From Corallochytrium limacisporum (lineage: Eukaryota > Opisthokonta), in the NCBI GenBank assembly GCA_002811645.1, contig PDIP01000021.1:148328-212327 (forward strand): a stretch of 64,000 nucleotides of DNA. Direction: 5' to 3'. Within the stretch, counting starts at the first letter, position 1, and every line of letters begins with the position of its first letter. Shown here one piece after another: positions 29,081-40,939 of this stretch. Under the pieces are notes generated by a model. The model did not search any database and had not been told where the DNA came from. It saw only the letters and a list, made by a program, of their open reading frames with translations. Made by a program: the position numbers and the translations under genes.

Positions 29081-31497
29081 TTCTCCGTTGTCGTGTTTGT
29101 CAAACGACCGCCGCCATGCCAAGGGTTCGGCCCGCCAAACCAACTCCTATTTCCTACTGTAGCGCGCCCGAGCGACCAACGACAGACAACTAGGTCACTC
29201 TGCTAGCTTATCAGTGTGTACCCCGCGAGGGGGTTTAGATTGGGGATGCGGAAAATGTCCCCAAGAAGAGTGGCTCACTTTTTTACTTGAGCAGCGGTCG
29301 AGGTCAGAAAATGGATCCCGATCCAGACTTTAAAATGTCTATAGACTTGTGCCCAGTTCTCCTTCGCCTGAAGACTGTGTTGGGTAGTGAATGGAACCGG
29401 TGCTGCCACAACTTGCATAAACCAGCAACAGCCCGGCCAATGGGTCCCATCCGTCCGATAACACTCAGCTAAATCCATTCTGCTACGCCGCCGATGTCCT
29501 GTCCAAACGGTCCCCGGCTCGCTCTCTGACTTATGCATTACAAGAATCTGCAGAAGTTTGCCCTGCGAGTACTCCTCCATCTCCCAAGCTGTCGGGGGAA
29601 AGCTCGTACTATGCAGAATGCTTACTCGGGTGGACGCGTAGGGCTTTTCGACATCTGCATGCAACCAGGAAGCCCGCAGCGTCGGCAGCAGAGAGCACCG
29701 GACTTGGGAACAAGGGGATAGGCAGGAAGTGGAACAAGTCCGGGATACCATGAGCTGTGAAAGATAGGAAGGCGTAGTCTTCATCTGCCAGTTTTAATTG
29801 TGCTCCACATATGAGATCTGTGGGAGGGGGGTTGGCAATTCGATCCCCGGTGATCGTCCGTGTGGACCCTGCCCGGCAGTACCTTGAAATCATCCAGATA
29901 TTAAATGCGAGTACCCAAGTGCTAGTACCTTGGGAGGCATGTAGTACGTTTCGATGGCTTCATCATGAGCCAGAATGCTGAATTTTCCATTCGACTTGTG
30001 GGTTGGCTTGTGGTTGTGAGCAACAGTTCCCAAGTCACCAGGGCGTGGACACTATTGGTACTATCCTACCAGGGAGTAATGAATTTATGGAAGAGTGAAC
30101 TGTGGAACATGTACATCTTCTGAATCAAATTGCTTCTCTCTGGTGCGAAAGGAGCCTGGAACCTGGAGGTCATACCGATTGCATTCCAACGGTTATCCTT
30201 TCATCCAGGCATGCCAGTTGCCTTCGAAAGCTGATGCGTAGCGCCAGCAGCGGAACACTGAGCAAGGAGGTGGAGTGCTTCTCAATACATACATCGCAAC
30301 TGCAAACACCCTAGCCAGTGCTCCCCGCACAGGAATGGATCTTAAAATATATTTTTTCGTCCTGATCCCGCCCATTCTTTTGTACTTTGCGGTGACAGTG
30401 TTTCTGTGATCTCTTGTCCAACACTCAGAACGCGCAAAATGCTGAACGGAGCGCATCATATAATTATGCAGGGAATTCATGTAACTGGGACGAACCCATT
30501 CGTAGAAGCATTGTGGCTTCCGAGAGAGCGCACAGAACACACCTGGATATCATCTAAATAGAAAATACATATTTTGCTGGAAACGGGGTACAGAACCAGT
30601 CAGAAATAAGCGAAAGAAGTGTAAAATGGACCCCAGACAACATAATGAAGGCTTCTTGTGTCATAGCAGTCTAACTGGGAATTCTGATGATGATCACGGA
30701 CCATCGTCGACAAAACTGTGGCATGACCGTGAAATTGCCTGCCCTGGCATTACGGCCTCTATATAGCTCACATATAAGGGTCTTTGGACATGTATAGACG
30801 TACCTGTAGATGCCCGCTGAGACACGCTGATCAGGCAGTTACACTTAAAGGGCATTTTGCAGGCGTGTATGCGGGATTTCGGCCAAGGGACCAAGTTCTT
30901 CGGAGTGCATGCACTGTACAAGCCGCAATTCGCCGCCATACCCACAGCGTCTGTCTTCCCACTCTACACACATAGTTGCGACCACGGAAAGTCCATCTCC
31001 GTGGCCTACAAATATAACCGCTGCCCACCATTGTCGGAGATATATGTTGAATTTCATGTGACGTAGTGTGCATAGTTCAAGGTTTAACGCGAACAATATT
31101 AACAAACTAGCAAAGGGAGTGGCCAGAATTCCCTGAGCACATAACTGTCCGCAACTCTAGGCATATCACAGACACGGATCTACTAATTCGCTACCCTGGT
31201 GAGCAATTAACAGCTTGCACTGCGCCTGCGCTGTTCCCTATTCCGCAACTGTCTCTTCGCATTTTCTTGGAGAGTAAGAGAAGCGAGATAAAACTCTGCT
31301 ATGTGAGTGAGAAACAGGAGGATATCCTTTTCGACTGGTTCGATAATTTGGACATGGTATGGACAGATTGTTCGGTCGCCAATTTCTCAGTGCGGTGGTA
31401 CGGCGAGGGGAAATTGCCAAAATAAAGAGGCTATCAGGCGAAGAGGATAGAATTGTTGCATGACTCGCCCACTGATTTAGTACTAAATTGCTACTGC

Positions 31498-31513
31498 CCC
31501 CCCCGGGGGGCTA
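31498..31513. repeat. C/G-run palindrome
   Basis: A run of C followed directly by a run of G, within the largest gene-poor region. Similar C-then-G runs occur near 5207 and immediately to the right of the assembly gap at 55058. Confidence 0.6.
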
Positions 31514-34500
31514 GTGTCATACCCTTTTCCATTCCTGAACTGTGCAACACAGGAGTCCCCTGAATGTCTGAGATTGGAGACGGCATGAGCGGTGTGAGGT
31601 GCTTACTATGGACTTCCTTGGACATGTTCCTATTCACAGCTACGCTGCTGTGAGAAAGCGTGTTGAACGAGAAATCACGGGACAGGTCCGATTGGTTCTG
31701 CTCTACTGCTGAGGTGGACTAAAATCTCGGACTAACAAAGCGAACATTCGAAACTGAGCCTATCGAGCACCAATGTCCGTCCCGGAGCGTAAGTTTACGC
31801 AAAGCGGAAAATAAGGACGTGTCCACAACAGACCTGAATGCTCTCGCGAGCGTTTAAGATCAGCAGAATTCCTTGTGTCCTGCCCCCGTGACTCCAACAC
31901 ATCAAGTAAAGTGTGGTACTATTGCAGGATGAGCTGTACAAAGCCGAGCTGTCCCCTTCCAATCTCCGAAGTGCGGCCGGAGCAAAATTCCCGGACGGCG
32001 TTCACCAGTTCACAGCACGCTCCCTGCAAACCACTCGGGAGCGGGAGCGGGAGCAGGGGGGCGGGATGTCCTCCCTGAGCCCTCCTCGTGCAAATGCAAA
32101 GCAAGCGCCGACGGAACGTACTTCCGCCCTCATAAGGAGTATAAGAGTACGGTGCAAGCAACGAGATAGCGGACTTGCTATATGCCGCAAAGTCGCCTAC
32201 CTCTTGTCTTCCCAGGTTCTCGGCTGTTTATATGTCATGCAAAGATCCCCCGGTTGCGGGGCAGTGTATGTATACTGCATTGTAAGGGGCTCGAAGGCGG
32301 CCATGAATAGAAAAACTGTGATGTTCTTTGTGGGGCCCGTGGTCAGGTTTGTCGACTTGCGAATCTCTTCCGGAGGCGAAGAGAATTTCCGTTGCCGGTC
32401 GAGTTTCTGCCCATGTTCACCTGGAAATCAATTGTCCCGAGTGTCCCATATCTGTTCTACGACCCTCGTTCCATCATCAATACGGACAGTGAATGGACGG
32501 ACTCGATATATTTAGGATGAAGTGGACGTGGCACTGTCCCAGCCGTCCAGATATTCAAGCTCATTCTCACTTGTTAGCAACTCACACGAATGAAAGTTTT
32601 GTATGCAGGCCCCTACCTTAATCGCATACCAACAATGGGTGCACAGTGCACATAGATTCGGACTAAAGTTTGCGTGGAACAATTCCATTGATGGTTGAAT
32701 CGTGGGTCCAACCAGAAGGGGACTGCTCATGACGCTCCACCCCGTAGAAATTGTTTGTGTTCGGTACCTTCCATGAACATCTCATCGGCCCAATAGACTG
32801 ATGATCGGGGATCATGTGCGGTGAATTTATGTAGGGTGCGCTAGCATTTTAATCGGGGATCAGTTGTTGGGGTCAGTGTTCACTGGTGGATCGTTTATCT
32901 CCAACTACCCTGATTATGACAACACAGCCATCCACTTTTGATACATATTCGCCGGGAGAATAAATTTGGTACCGCACCTCTACAGATCCTTTCCAGTGAG
33001 CACCACCGTGAAGCAAATATGGAAGGTTGTGCAAGCCGATGCGCGAGTTCAAAAGGGCAAGCGGCCTGCAATTTGTGGGTGCAGGTGCTTCGAATCTCAC
33101 ACAGCAGAAAGAAAATGATGCAGAACAGCCTCAATCACAGCGCGAGCAGGAGTTTGTTCCACGTCAAGGTAGATACGCCTTTATAGTTTAGCCTCGTCGG
33201 TTCAGGCGGATGTGTCCATCCCTGTTTCTTTCTACCGTGGTCCGATGGGGTAGTGATTGTTGCTGTTTCTCTTCCGGTGCATACTTTGTCCATACCCACC
33301 TTCCTTCTTCAAACTGCGGTCTCTCCGCCTAGGAGTCCGAGGCGTCGAAATCTAGCTTGCGGACTTGCCATTTGTGTCGCCCGTGCGCCATCTACCTCCC
33401 ATTTTCAGAAACCCACTCGAACCGGGAATTCCCGATAAATGTGGCAAGCATCAAAATTTTATTATAGCAACCCTATCAGCGTTCATATCCGTCTGTAGTT
33501 TGGGAAGCAATGTAAACATACTGCGTACAGAGGCCATGCAGCCCTAAGGACAACCCCACCAAACTAGCCCAAGTGAGGCTGCCAGACACCACTCGACAGG
33601 AAAAAAGTTGTTAAAGTTGCAAAAAGGTGGTGAGAGTGGAAAGTGATAGGTGGAAAGCCGACTCTGCGAAGCGGTGCTGACTGCATAGTCGGAGAAAGTT
33701 GCGAGAGCCTCATGAGTCGCCAGCAGAAATTACAGAGGTGACCGCAAACGGACGTCAGTCAACCGAATTGGATATTCCAGACCTCTACTGAAGAAAGTCG
33801 ATCTTCACCTCTGGACATCCCGGAAGCAGTGAGCCACTTGCGTGCGTGCAGATGACCCTGACAGTATGCTGAAACGACTACTAGTTTTGGCATAATAAAG
33901 CGAGAGTGTCGAAGACAATGGGAACGGTGAAGCGACTGATAGAAAGATTTGATGGCAAGTTTCACACATCGCTTCATGCTTTCACACACCTCTAGTCTGG
34001 GATTCCGCCGATACTCATCTACAGTTCACAACTAATCAAAAGTAGAGCAAAACTTTTTACAAATGCAATTTTAGATCTTAAGTAATATGAATACTCATCT
34101 GTCACATGCTGCAATGGAGTGCACATGGTGGCTCACCAAACCCAAGAAATTTCTTGTAGTGTAGAAAGGAGGATCTTGGTGCAAGATCACAACAGATTGC
34201 GGTGCGGTATATTCTCAAGTGCCACACTCCCCGCCTGCTCAACTGGCTCCTTTGGCGCAGAAATTCAAATGGGTGTCATGAGGGGTATGCCAGTCCATAT
34301 CATAGGTACTACAAAATCTGAGCTGACAAGACTTTGCTAAGGTAGTACGCACGGATTCTTGCTTTGTGCTGGGGCCACCATTCACCGCTGGCAGGTGAAC
34401 ATCCAGGCCAGATATGCACCACTACAGACAACCCATCCTTATGAAATGTTCGCCGACGAAGTCGACTGTTTGCTTATAGAACCACACGGTAGTGAAGACG

Positions 34501-34590
34501 GAGAAACAAGCTTCGAATATTTCAAATAATATATTAATCCTACATGAATACAAAAATATGAATCAGAGGGAAATAGAGGGGCAAATTGGC

Positions 34591-37500
34591 TCAGTAGCGG
34601 TCTCGATTGCGGCTTCTTCCGCCACCCCCACCTTGGCGGCCACCGCCACCTCGACGACTGCTGGCCTTACTGCGTCCACCACCTCCTCCAGAGCGACCGC
34701 CTCTTCCGCGGCTGTCATAGTCATCATCACCACGGGCCATTTCGTCATGGCCTCGTTTTCGGTTGTCCTTTTCCCTGGGTGGAGGAGGGGGAGGAAGGTC
34801 ATCGCGGCCACCACGGCCACGATCACCAGGAGGCAGTCCCATGCGATCATCCAGAGAACCACGGCCCCGGTCACCGCCACGACGATCGTCACGACGGTCA
34901 TCCCTCCTTTCTCGGTCATCACGTCGGTCATGCATGTGTGGTACATGGTGTCCTCGTCGCTCATCGCGATCCATACGATCATCACGGCGGTCCCGATAAT
35001 GGTCACGGTCATGGTCACGGTCACGGTCACGGTCACGGTCACGGTCACGGTCACGGTCACGGTCATGGTCACGGTCACGGTCACGGTCACGGTCACGGTC
35101 ACGGTCACGGTCACGGTCACGGTCACGGTCACGGTCACGGTCACGGTCACGGTCACGGTCACGGTCACGGTCACGGTCACGGTCACGGTCACGAGGATCA
35201 CTTCGTCTGTCGTCGCGACCTCCCCGCTCCTCTCTGGGCTTCGGGGATGGTCCACGACCATTTGCTTGGGACATGGGCGCTCGGTCTCGGCGATCTGCAC
35301 CACGGTTGCGATCCCGCGCATCGCGATCCGACTCCGTCCGCGCCGGTTGGGATGCACGGGACTTTGCTGCAGACGTCTCTGCAGCCGTCATTGGCTTACT
35401 TGCCATAGGTTCCACCAACGTGGGTACTAGGTATGGTGCACGTGGAAGCAATTTCTCCCCTTTTGTGCGTTTTAACTCGTTCCGTGTGATATACTTGTAG
35501 TGATCCTTGCGGCTTCTGAGCGCACCCAGACAGCTGATGGCCATAGGCTTTAAGTCATCGTTGCGCTGGCTCAATTCCTCAAACATAGTGGTAAAAACCT
35601 CTGCGTGGTCTGACAATGCTGGGAATGAGCCAGTAACGGCCCGAAGAATCAGCATTGTGTTCTTTCGCTCCAGCTTTGCGCCTGATGACAGACCACAGTA
35701 CAGATTGTCTGCAACAATGTCTTGCCATCCCAGGACCTTGTCGCAGAATTCCATGTACGAGAGTCCTATCATTTTACCATCCCTGGGCACTAAGAACCCT
35801 TTCTTGTCCGCGTCCTTGTCATAGTGCTTGGCGTCAATGTGCCAGCGCATGACCTGCTTTAAGATTTCGTTCAGAAACAATCCGAAGCGGGTGGATTCGT
35901 TATGGGTGCGACTGGAAATTATGGGTTTCAGCCCATCACTGAAAACACAATCCAAAAAGTCGATCGCACTGAAGTTGGGGGTCCCGTTCCAGATCAGCAG
36001 GATTGCGAAGCGAGCGCAGAAGATGGCGTCTGCTGCACTGAAGAAAACGCGAGGGTATATGCAGCTCTGCAGGAAGGCGATGACGCTCTCCCGGGCCTCA
36101 TTACCAACAAAGAAGGTGTCCCCCCCGATCTGGAGACGAAGGGCAGTTCCTTTATGGCGGCGGCTGTGCTCTGCCTTCTCCTGCTTCAGCGTCTCCACTT
36201 CACTCTGGATGCGTCTGGCACCTTTGGGTTGTCTCTGGAGCTGCTGTTCCCGTGATTTGATGGCTCGCTCGTATAGAGCGCCGCTGAAGGCGACATCAGT
36301 CAGATTGAGCGACCAAAACGTAAAGTACAACCGCGGACTGATGTGCGTCCAGAGGTCTTCTGGTTCCATGCTCTGAATGGCGGATGCGTACTCAGTTTCG
36401 TAAACTTGATCTGCCGCTGCCACGTGCTTGCGCTCACGCTCGTCTTTAGCACCAGATGATCCGTCTTTGTCTGTTTTCATGTCGCTCTCGGTCAGTTGAG
36501 CCTCCGCAGCACATACCTCATGATGGATACGCCGGCGCGATAGGAAGAAAGCCGTATCGGTTGAGAGATTGTAGTCGGTGGAAAGTTCGATGGCAGTGGG
36601 GAAGACACCGATGTAACTCTGTGGCTCCAGACGACGGCAGAGGAAATCGATGTACAATATGAGGGTGTCCTGGCAATCGTCATACAGATTGGCTACGTTC
36701 ACAGGGTCCAGATCTTGCTCTTGCTCTGAATACACTAGTGCTTCACGTTGTTGCGAGAGCAGAACAGCTAAAGTAAGAGCCAAGTTGGAGCTCATTAGTG
36801 CCTTCTTGAGTCGATCTGCCTTGCGCGCCACCGATTTTGACTGGTTAGTTGCAACTTCTGTCCGCAAGACATCCCCCGCACTGAGCATCAGAACCTTCTC
36901 AAACGTACCCGCTTGATCTTTCCGCAGCAGCAAGTCATCTACACCTGCTCCCGTCACTAGCAAGCCCTCTCTGATGGCCCCGGTCATATTCTCCAATAGC
37001 TGCATCAAAATGATGGTATCGAATGCCTGGTGCTCCTTCAAGACATTGGCAATATACTGCAGGACACCTGGGATCTCTACAACATAGTCGCGAATGGCAG
37101 CAGCGCAGAACTTCGCCAAATTTGTACCTGCAGTGTAGTCTTGCTTGTCGCGATTTGCTAGTGCTTCGATGGTCATGCAGATCAAGGCATCGAAGGAGAC
37201 AGCCGGCAAGAATCTCAGAGAGCTTACGATTGGCGGAATAAAGTTCTCGTAACTCTGGATCTGGGACAGTAACCGGCCGAACAAGATTCCCGGATGTCCT
37301 GTTGCGAGCTTGCCCATGGTTCGGCCACCTGTGGTTACCTGATTATCTCCGCTGAGGGTGTTGAGAAATCGTCGTGATGGCTTAAGCATTAAAACCTTAC
37401 GAAGCTGGATCTCCGGACTCGTGCTGTCATCCAAGAATTGGTTCCACTTGCAGAATAGCCGGTATCGGCTCTGGTACGTCATCAACGTTAGGAGATCCCA

Positions 37501-39111
37501 CAGCTCTTCATACAGGCCGCATGAAACTTCAAGAGTTGCAAAGAATGGAAGAATCGCGTGCTCTACCAACGCATCCAAGACATCTTTGCATTTTGCGATT
37601 TCATCGCTGGTCAGCTTCTCTTGGGCAGGTTTTTTCATTCTGCTATCCACGACGTATGATCTATAGAAAGCGATGACCAGGCGGATGCAACGGGCAACAA
37701 GCAAGGGATCATGTTCAATTAGATGTCCAAGCTGCAACAGCCAACGAATGATATGTCCTTCTCCTACAAAGTCCTTCCACGAAGACACTGTATCCGGCCA
37801 AGAGTCTTTGAGGACGACTCCAAATTTTTTGTGCTTCAAAGAAACTTCTTTGACAAGAACACCAGGTGGTGCGATAGCCTTGTACAAAGGATTCAAGCAA
37901 TACCGGCACACTTCACATACTGCAATGGCCAGTGGTGGGTATGGCAAAGCCACGCCCTCCGGCAAGGATTCGATCAAGGACAGCGCGGTTTCGAACTCGT
38001 AAATATTCCACAACGCCTCGGCTACCCCCAGTCGTTGATTTGCACCATCCATGGTCAATGACCTCAGTAGTACCTCCTCTCGCTCGACATCACCTGGCTC
38101 AAGCTTGTTACTCGCCGAGGCCATAGACGAAGGCGGTGCTGGTTGCGCAGGGGCTGCTTCTGTGTCCATCTTTGACTCATCTGTCTCCTGTGTCAGCGCT
38201 GGGGGAGCATCACTGGTCAGATTTGACAGTGTAGAGGCTGCTTGACGTGCATCCTTTAGTCGCAGCTGCATGAACTTCTGTGCCTCAGAATCCGTCGGAG
38301 ACAGGTGGGGCAAGATGTCACCCATATTGATACATCCTGCCCGGATCAAAAATGCCACCATGATGAACAAAGGTTCTTGTTCTTCATAGCCGAGTCGGTG
38401 TGTCATGGCAGTCTGGCATCGGAAGCCAACCATCTGCGCTAGAGTGCTCTTATCGTTCTGAAAATGATTTAAAACCTCGATGTAGAATTCAATGCGCTTG
38501 GTGTTGATCTCGGCCGCCTGTAGAATCACATCCACGACTCTGTTCGGATCTAGAAAGAAGTATCCAACTAATGACTCGATTTGCTCTACCATGATCTGTG
38601 GGGTTTGCTTCAGACCCGGTGAAGGTTCCGATAAGAGGTCGGTGAGGAGCTTGCTATATCCTTCACTTTCTTCTCTCAGTAGATTGTATTTTTGTTGCTT
38701 GTAGAACGCCTTTGTTCGCATCCTCACAAGGACCTTTTTGAAAGACTTTCCATCTGTGATGTCTGCCGCTTCCACTAAGTCTTCATTTGCTTCCTCCTTT
38801 ACAACTGTTGTTGGCAACCCGCACACTTCGATCAGGTACCGCAAGAACTCTGCCGCAGCTGACCTGAAATTAGCATGCTCTTTACCTGAGTAGAATTGGA
38901 ACAAGGTACTTAGAGCGCTACAGACCAATGCCGCCACTTCTGCGTCTTTGATAATGTCTGCCTTAAATTGGTCCCGCCACAAGCCCTGAGGATCAGACTT
39001 GATATTCTGGTCAAGGTATTCTTGCAACTGAACAAGAACATGTTTCTCGTCGTCCAAGTCAGCGCTGTTCTTGCCTGCCTTTGCAGCATAATTTATTAGC
39101 AACTTATCCAT
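34591..39111 (-). CDS. THOC2: THO complex subunit 2 (THOC2/Tho2)
   Basis: Tho2 is the large scaffold of the THO complex, which couples transcription to mRNP assembly and nuclear mRNA export as part of TREX. The 1506-residue product has the long helical THOC2 N-terminal region, then the conserved segment GHPGILFGRLLSQIQSYENF (residues about 598-617) and the C-terminal THOC2 domain with LSPRLYFTFWSL-like sequence (ISPRLYFTFWSLNLTDVAF). The last about 300 residues are low-complexity and highly charged: an almost pure Arg-Asp tract (about 1306-1370), Asp/Arg/Gly-rich stretches, and a final Gly/Arg tail. Human THOC2 also ends in a charged tail, but this Arg-Asp tract is unusually regular. It is divergent from PIG-U. 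Single exon of 4.5 kb. Confidence 0.95.
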   Translation of the reverse strand: MDKLLINYAAKAGKNSADLDDEKHVLVQLQEYLDQNIKSDPQGLWRDQFKADIIKDAEVAALVCSALSTLFQFYSGKEHANFRSAAAEFLRYLIEVCGLPTTVVKEEANEDLVEAADITDGKSFKKVLVRMRTKAFYKQQKYNLLREESEGYSKLLTDLLSEPSPGLKQTPQIMVEQIESLVGYFFLDPNRVVDVILQAAEINTKRIEFYIEVLNHFQNDKSTLAQMVGFRCQTAMTHRLGYEEQEPLFIMVAFLIRAGCINMGDILPHLSPTDSEAQKFMQLRLKDARQAASTLSNLTSDAPPALTQETDESKMDTEAAPAQPAPPSSMASASNKLEPGDVEREEVLLRSLTMDGANQRLGVAEALWNIYEFETALSLIESLPEGVALPYPPLAIAVCEVCRYCLNPLYKAIAPPGVLVKEVSLKHKKFGVVLKDSWPDTVSSWKDFVGEGHIIRWLLQLGHLIEHDPLLVARCIRLVIAFYRSYVVDSRMKKPAQEKLTSDEIAKCKDVLDALVEHAILPFFATLEVSCGLYEELWDLLTLMTYQSRYRLFCKWNQFLDDSTSPEIQLRKVLMLKPSRRFLNTLSGDNQVTTGGRTMGKLATGHPGILFGRLLSQIQSYENFIPPIVSSLRFLPAVSFDALICMTIEALANRDKQDYTAGTNLAKFCAAAIRDYVVEIPGVLQYIANVLKEHQAFDTIILMQLLENMTGAIREGLLVTGAGVDDLLLRKDQAGTFEKVLMLSAGDVLRTEVATNQSKSVARKADRLKKALMSSNLALTLAVLLSQQREALVYSEQEQDLDPVNVANLYDDCQDTLILYIDFLCRRLEPQSYIGVFPTAIELSTDYNLSTDTAFFLSRRRIHHEVCAAEAQLTESDMKTDKDGSSGAKDERERKHVAAADQVYETEYASAIQSMEPEDLWTHISPRLYFTFWSLNLTDVAFSGALYERAIKSREQQLQRQPKGARRIQSEVETLKQEKAEHSRRHKGTALRLQIGGDTFFVGNEARESVIAFLQSCIYPRVFFSAADAIFCARFAILLIWNGTPNFSAIDFLDCVFSDGLKPIISSRTHNESTRFGLFLNEILKQVMRWHIDAKHYDKDADKKGFLVPRDGKMIGLSYMEFCDKVLGWQDIVADNLYCGLSSGAKLERKNTMLILRAVTGSFPALSDHAEVFTTMFEELSQRNDDLKPMAISCLGALRSRKDHYKYITRNELKRTKGEKLLPRAPYLVPTLVEPMASKPMTAAETSAAKSRASQPARTESDRDARDRNRGADRRDRAPMSQANGRGPSPKPREERGGRDDRRSDPRDRDRDRDRDRDRDRDRDRDRDRDRDRDRDRDRDRDRDRDRDHDRDRDRDRDRDRDRDRDHDRDHYRDRRDDRMDRDERRGHHVPHMHDRRDDRERRDDRRDDRRGGDRGRGSLDDRMGLPPGDRGRGGRDDLPPPPPPREKDNRKRGHDEMARGDDDYDSRGRGGRSGGGGGRSKASSRRGGGGRQGGGGGRSRNRDRY
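35001..35193. repeat. GGTCAC hexanucleotide tandem repeat (about 32 units)
   Basis: About 32 copies of GGTCAC, with two GGTCAT variants, lie inside the THO2 coding region. On the minus strand each unit encodes Arg-Asp (His-Asp at the variants). Since the unit is two codons and contains no stop in any frame used, several frames stay open across it, producing long spurious open frames (Gly-His and Thr-Val repeats). Length variation would keep the THO2 frame intact. Confidence 0.97.
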
Positions 39112-39641
39112 AGTGACCCTATGTTTGGTCAGATCAAGTGCCCGTCCGCATATCTACAGAGCACTCGATCATATCATGTCCACTCTGTCTTACTGCAAGG
39201 AGAAACTTCGTATCAAATTTTAACGCTATCTTCAAGACAATTAATACCACCACAGGGTACGTAGCAATGAGCTGCAAATTGTCCTGCAGTGTACCTGCGA
39301 TAAACGGAAGTCCTAAGTCCTGCGCCTCCCATGAATGAGACCATGAGGGGCGTTTTACTTTGGGGTTCAGAACAGACACTCCCAACAAAAACGGCACCAA
39401 GCGAAAAGGAGAAAAATTGCGCCGGTAGGGGGACAATCCGGCGACCTCGTCAGACAGTCTGTACGGACGGGGGATACAATTAAAGAAAATTGGAGAGACA
39501 AATCACAAGGCTACTTTGAAGCGACAACAAACGAGCATTAAGGCGGGACAAAAGAGGGTGCGTCGGCGTCGTATTGCGCATGTATTCAATTAGTCCCATA
39601 TGATGTGATGTGGAATGTAGAGACTGTGATTTCGGTTCGAA
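39112..39641. other. Divergent promoter between THO2 and PIG-U
   Basis: A 530-base divergent spacer. No TACATTCACTA copy and no gene were found; it should hold both promoters. Confidence 0.55.
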
Positions 39642-40913
39642 ATGATCTACCAGCTTGTTGTCAGTGCTGCTGCCGTTGGACTCAGAGTGCTCCTAGCGGG
39701 ACCGCAATGGAGGGAAATATTTCATGATCGACCGGAAGTGATCACCCCCCTCAATGATATTGACGGATTACTGGAAGGCGTGTGGTTAAAGAGCAATGGA
39801 TTGAAAGTGTACGGTGGATCTGTAGTAAGGCAGCCACCTACTGTGCTGTATGCCTTTGAGTCCATGGCGATCCAGCTGGACGATCTCTCCCAAGCATGGA
39901 TATTGGCAGACGTTGCGTGTGGTCTCGTTTTGGGACTTGTCGCTCAGCAGTTCTTACAGTTGGGGTGGCTTCGAGATCAGCAGTCAAAGAAAGACGCCCG
40001 GCTACATAAGCACTGCCCGGACGAGGTTTTGATCTCTGCTCCGGATGTGAGGTACATTGTAAGTGGCTTATACATGCTCAACCCGTATACGATTGCAGCA
40101 TGCAGTGCGCTGTCGCTGTCAGTCTGGACCAATTTGTTCATTGCGTTGAGCATGTTCTTTGCTGTCTACTCTCAGCCTGTTCTCGCTGGGGGCGTTCTGG
40201 CAGTTGCGGCACATATGGATATCCACAACGTCCTTTTGCTGGCACCTTTGGTAATAGCCTGTGGCACCTATACGGCAAAATCGTCTATTGGGTTTGCAGC
40301 ATGTGTCGGAAGCTTCGTCATTGGACTCTACACACTGCTGGTTATGTCATCAGATATTGTCCAAGGATGGAGTTTTGTGGATCCAGTGTACGGAAACAGC
40401 CTTCAGTACGAAGATCCACGACCAAATACTGGTCTGTGGTGGTACGTAACCATCGAGGTTTTTGCATTGTACCGACCTTTTTTCATTCGGACATTCCAAT
40501 TGATGGCATGTGTGCACGTCATTCCCCTCTGTGTCCGCTTTCAAGAGGATCCCATGTTTGCAATGACTGTGCTCCTCGGTGCCAATGCTTTGTTAAAGCC
40601 GTACGTCTCTGTGTCCGACGCCGCGCTCTACCTGCCACTGGTCGCAATGCACCCCCATGTTCTGCGGTACTGTAGTACTCTTTTCATCGGGCTGGCGGCT
40701 GTCGTGTTTGCATCTTTATTGGCACCCATTATGTGGTACATCTGGATCTTCTCTGGCAGTGGCAATGCCAATTTCTACTACGCAATCACATTGCTGTATA
40801 ATCTTGGACATGTAGTGATCTTGGGGGACCTCGCACGTAGTTTCCTCCGCCGGGAATATGATCTCAGGAATGGAATCTATCACAAACTAGGAGAAAGTGT
40901 AGTCCTGTCATAA
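39642..40913 (+). CDS. PIGU: GPI transamidase component PIG-U (Cdc91)
   Basis: PIG-U is an ER multi-spanning subunit of the GPI transamidase, which attaches pre-made GPI anchors to proteins. The 423-residue product has many hydrophobic segments, as expected, beginning at the N-terminus. Family landmarks include YVSGLYMLNPYTIAACSALS-type sequence (here YIVSGLYMLNPYTIAAC), the MDIHNVLLLAPL segment, NTGLWWYVTIEVF and FQLMACVHVIPLCVRF. Length agrees with human PIG-U (435). It is convergent with SLX1, with only 26 bases between their stop codons, so the two transcripts must overlap at their 3' ends. Confidence in the family is high. Confidence 0.94.
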   Translation: MIYQLVVSAAAVGLRVLLAGPQWREIFHDRPEVITPLNDIDGLLEGVWLKSNGLKVYGGSVVRQPPTVLYAFESMAIQLDDLSQAWILADVACGLVLGLVAQQFLQLGWLRDQQSKKDARLHKHCPDEVLISAPDVRYIVSGLYMLNPYTIAACSALSLSVWTNLFIALSMFFAVYSQPVLAGGVLAVAAHMDIHNVLLLAPLVIACGTYTAKSSIGFAACVGSFVIGLYTLLVMSSDIVQGWSFVDPVYGNSLQYEDPRPNTGLWWYVTIEVFALYRPFFIRTFQLMACVHVIPLCVRFQEDPMFAMTVLLGANALLKPYVSVSDAALYLPLVAMHPHVLRYCSTLFIGLAAVVFASLLAPIMWYIWIFSGSGNANFYYAITLLYNLGHVVILGDLARSFLRREYDLRNGIYHKLGESVVLS

Positions 40914-40939
40914 TGTAAACATATTCATAGTAAGTGGTT

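Larger units (their letters stand above)
28864..34590. other. Largest gene-poor region
   Basis: Nearly 5.7 kb without a supportable gene. Open frames of 169 codons (minus, 29275-29784) and 200 codons (plus, starting at a GTG near 31913) have random-looking translations. Visible features are a GC palindrome cluster near 29055-29082, a C/G run palindrome near 31498-31513, and otherwise ordinary sequence. It could contain non-coding RNA, a fast-evolving or intron-rich gene, or an inactive region. Confidence 0.55.

Noticed and set aside
29275-29784. A 169-codon minus-strand frame
   Set aside because: No domain or codon bias; overlaps other chance frames.
31913-32515. A 200-codon plus-strand frame in the gene-poor region
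   Set aside because: It starts at a GTG, and its translation looks random with no domain or composition bias.
34492-35430. A plus-strand open frame of 312 codons with a Thr-Val repeat, and a neighbouring Gly-His repeat frame
   Set aside because: Both run through the GGTCAC repeat and are shadows of THO2; the hexamer has no stops in several frames.
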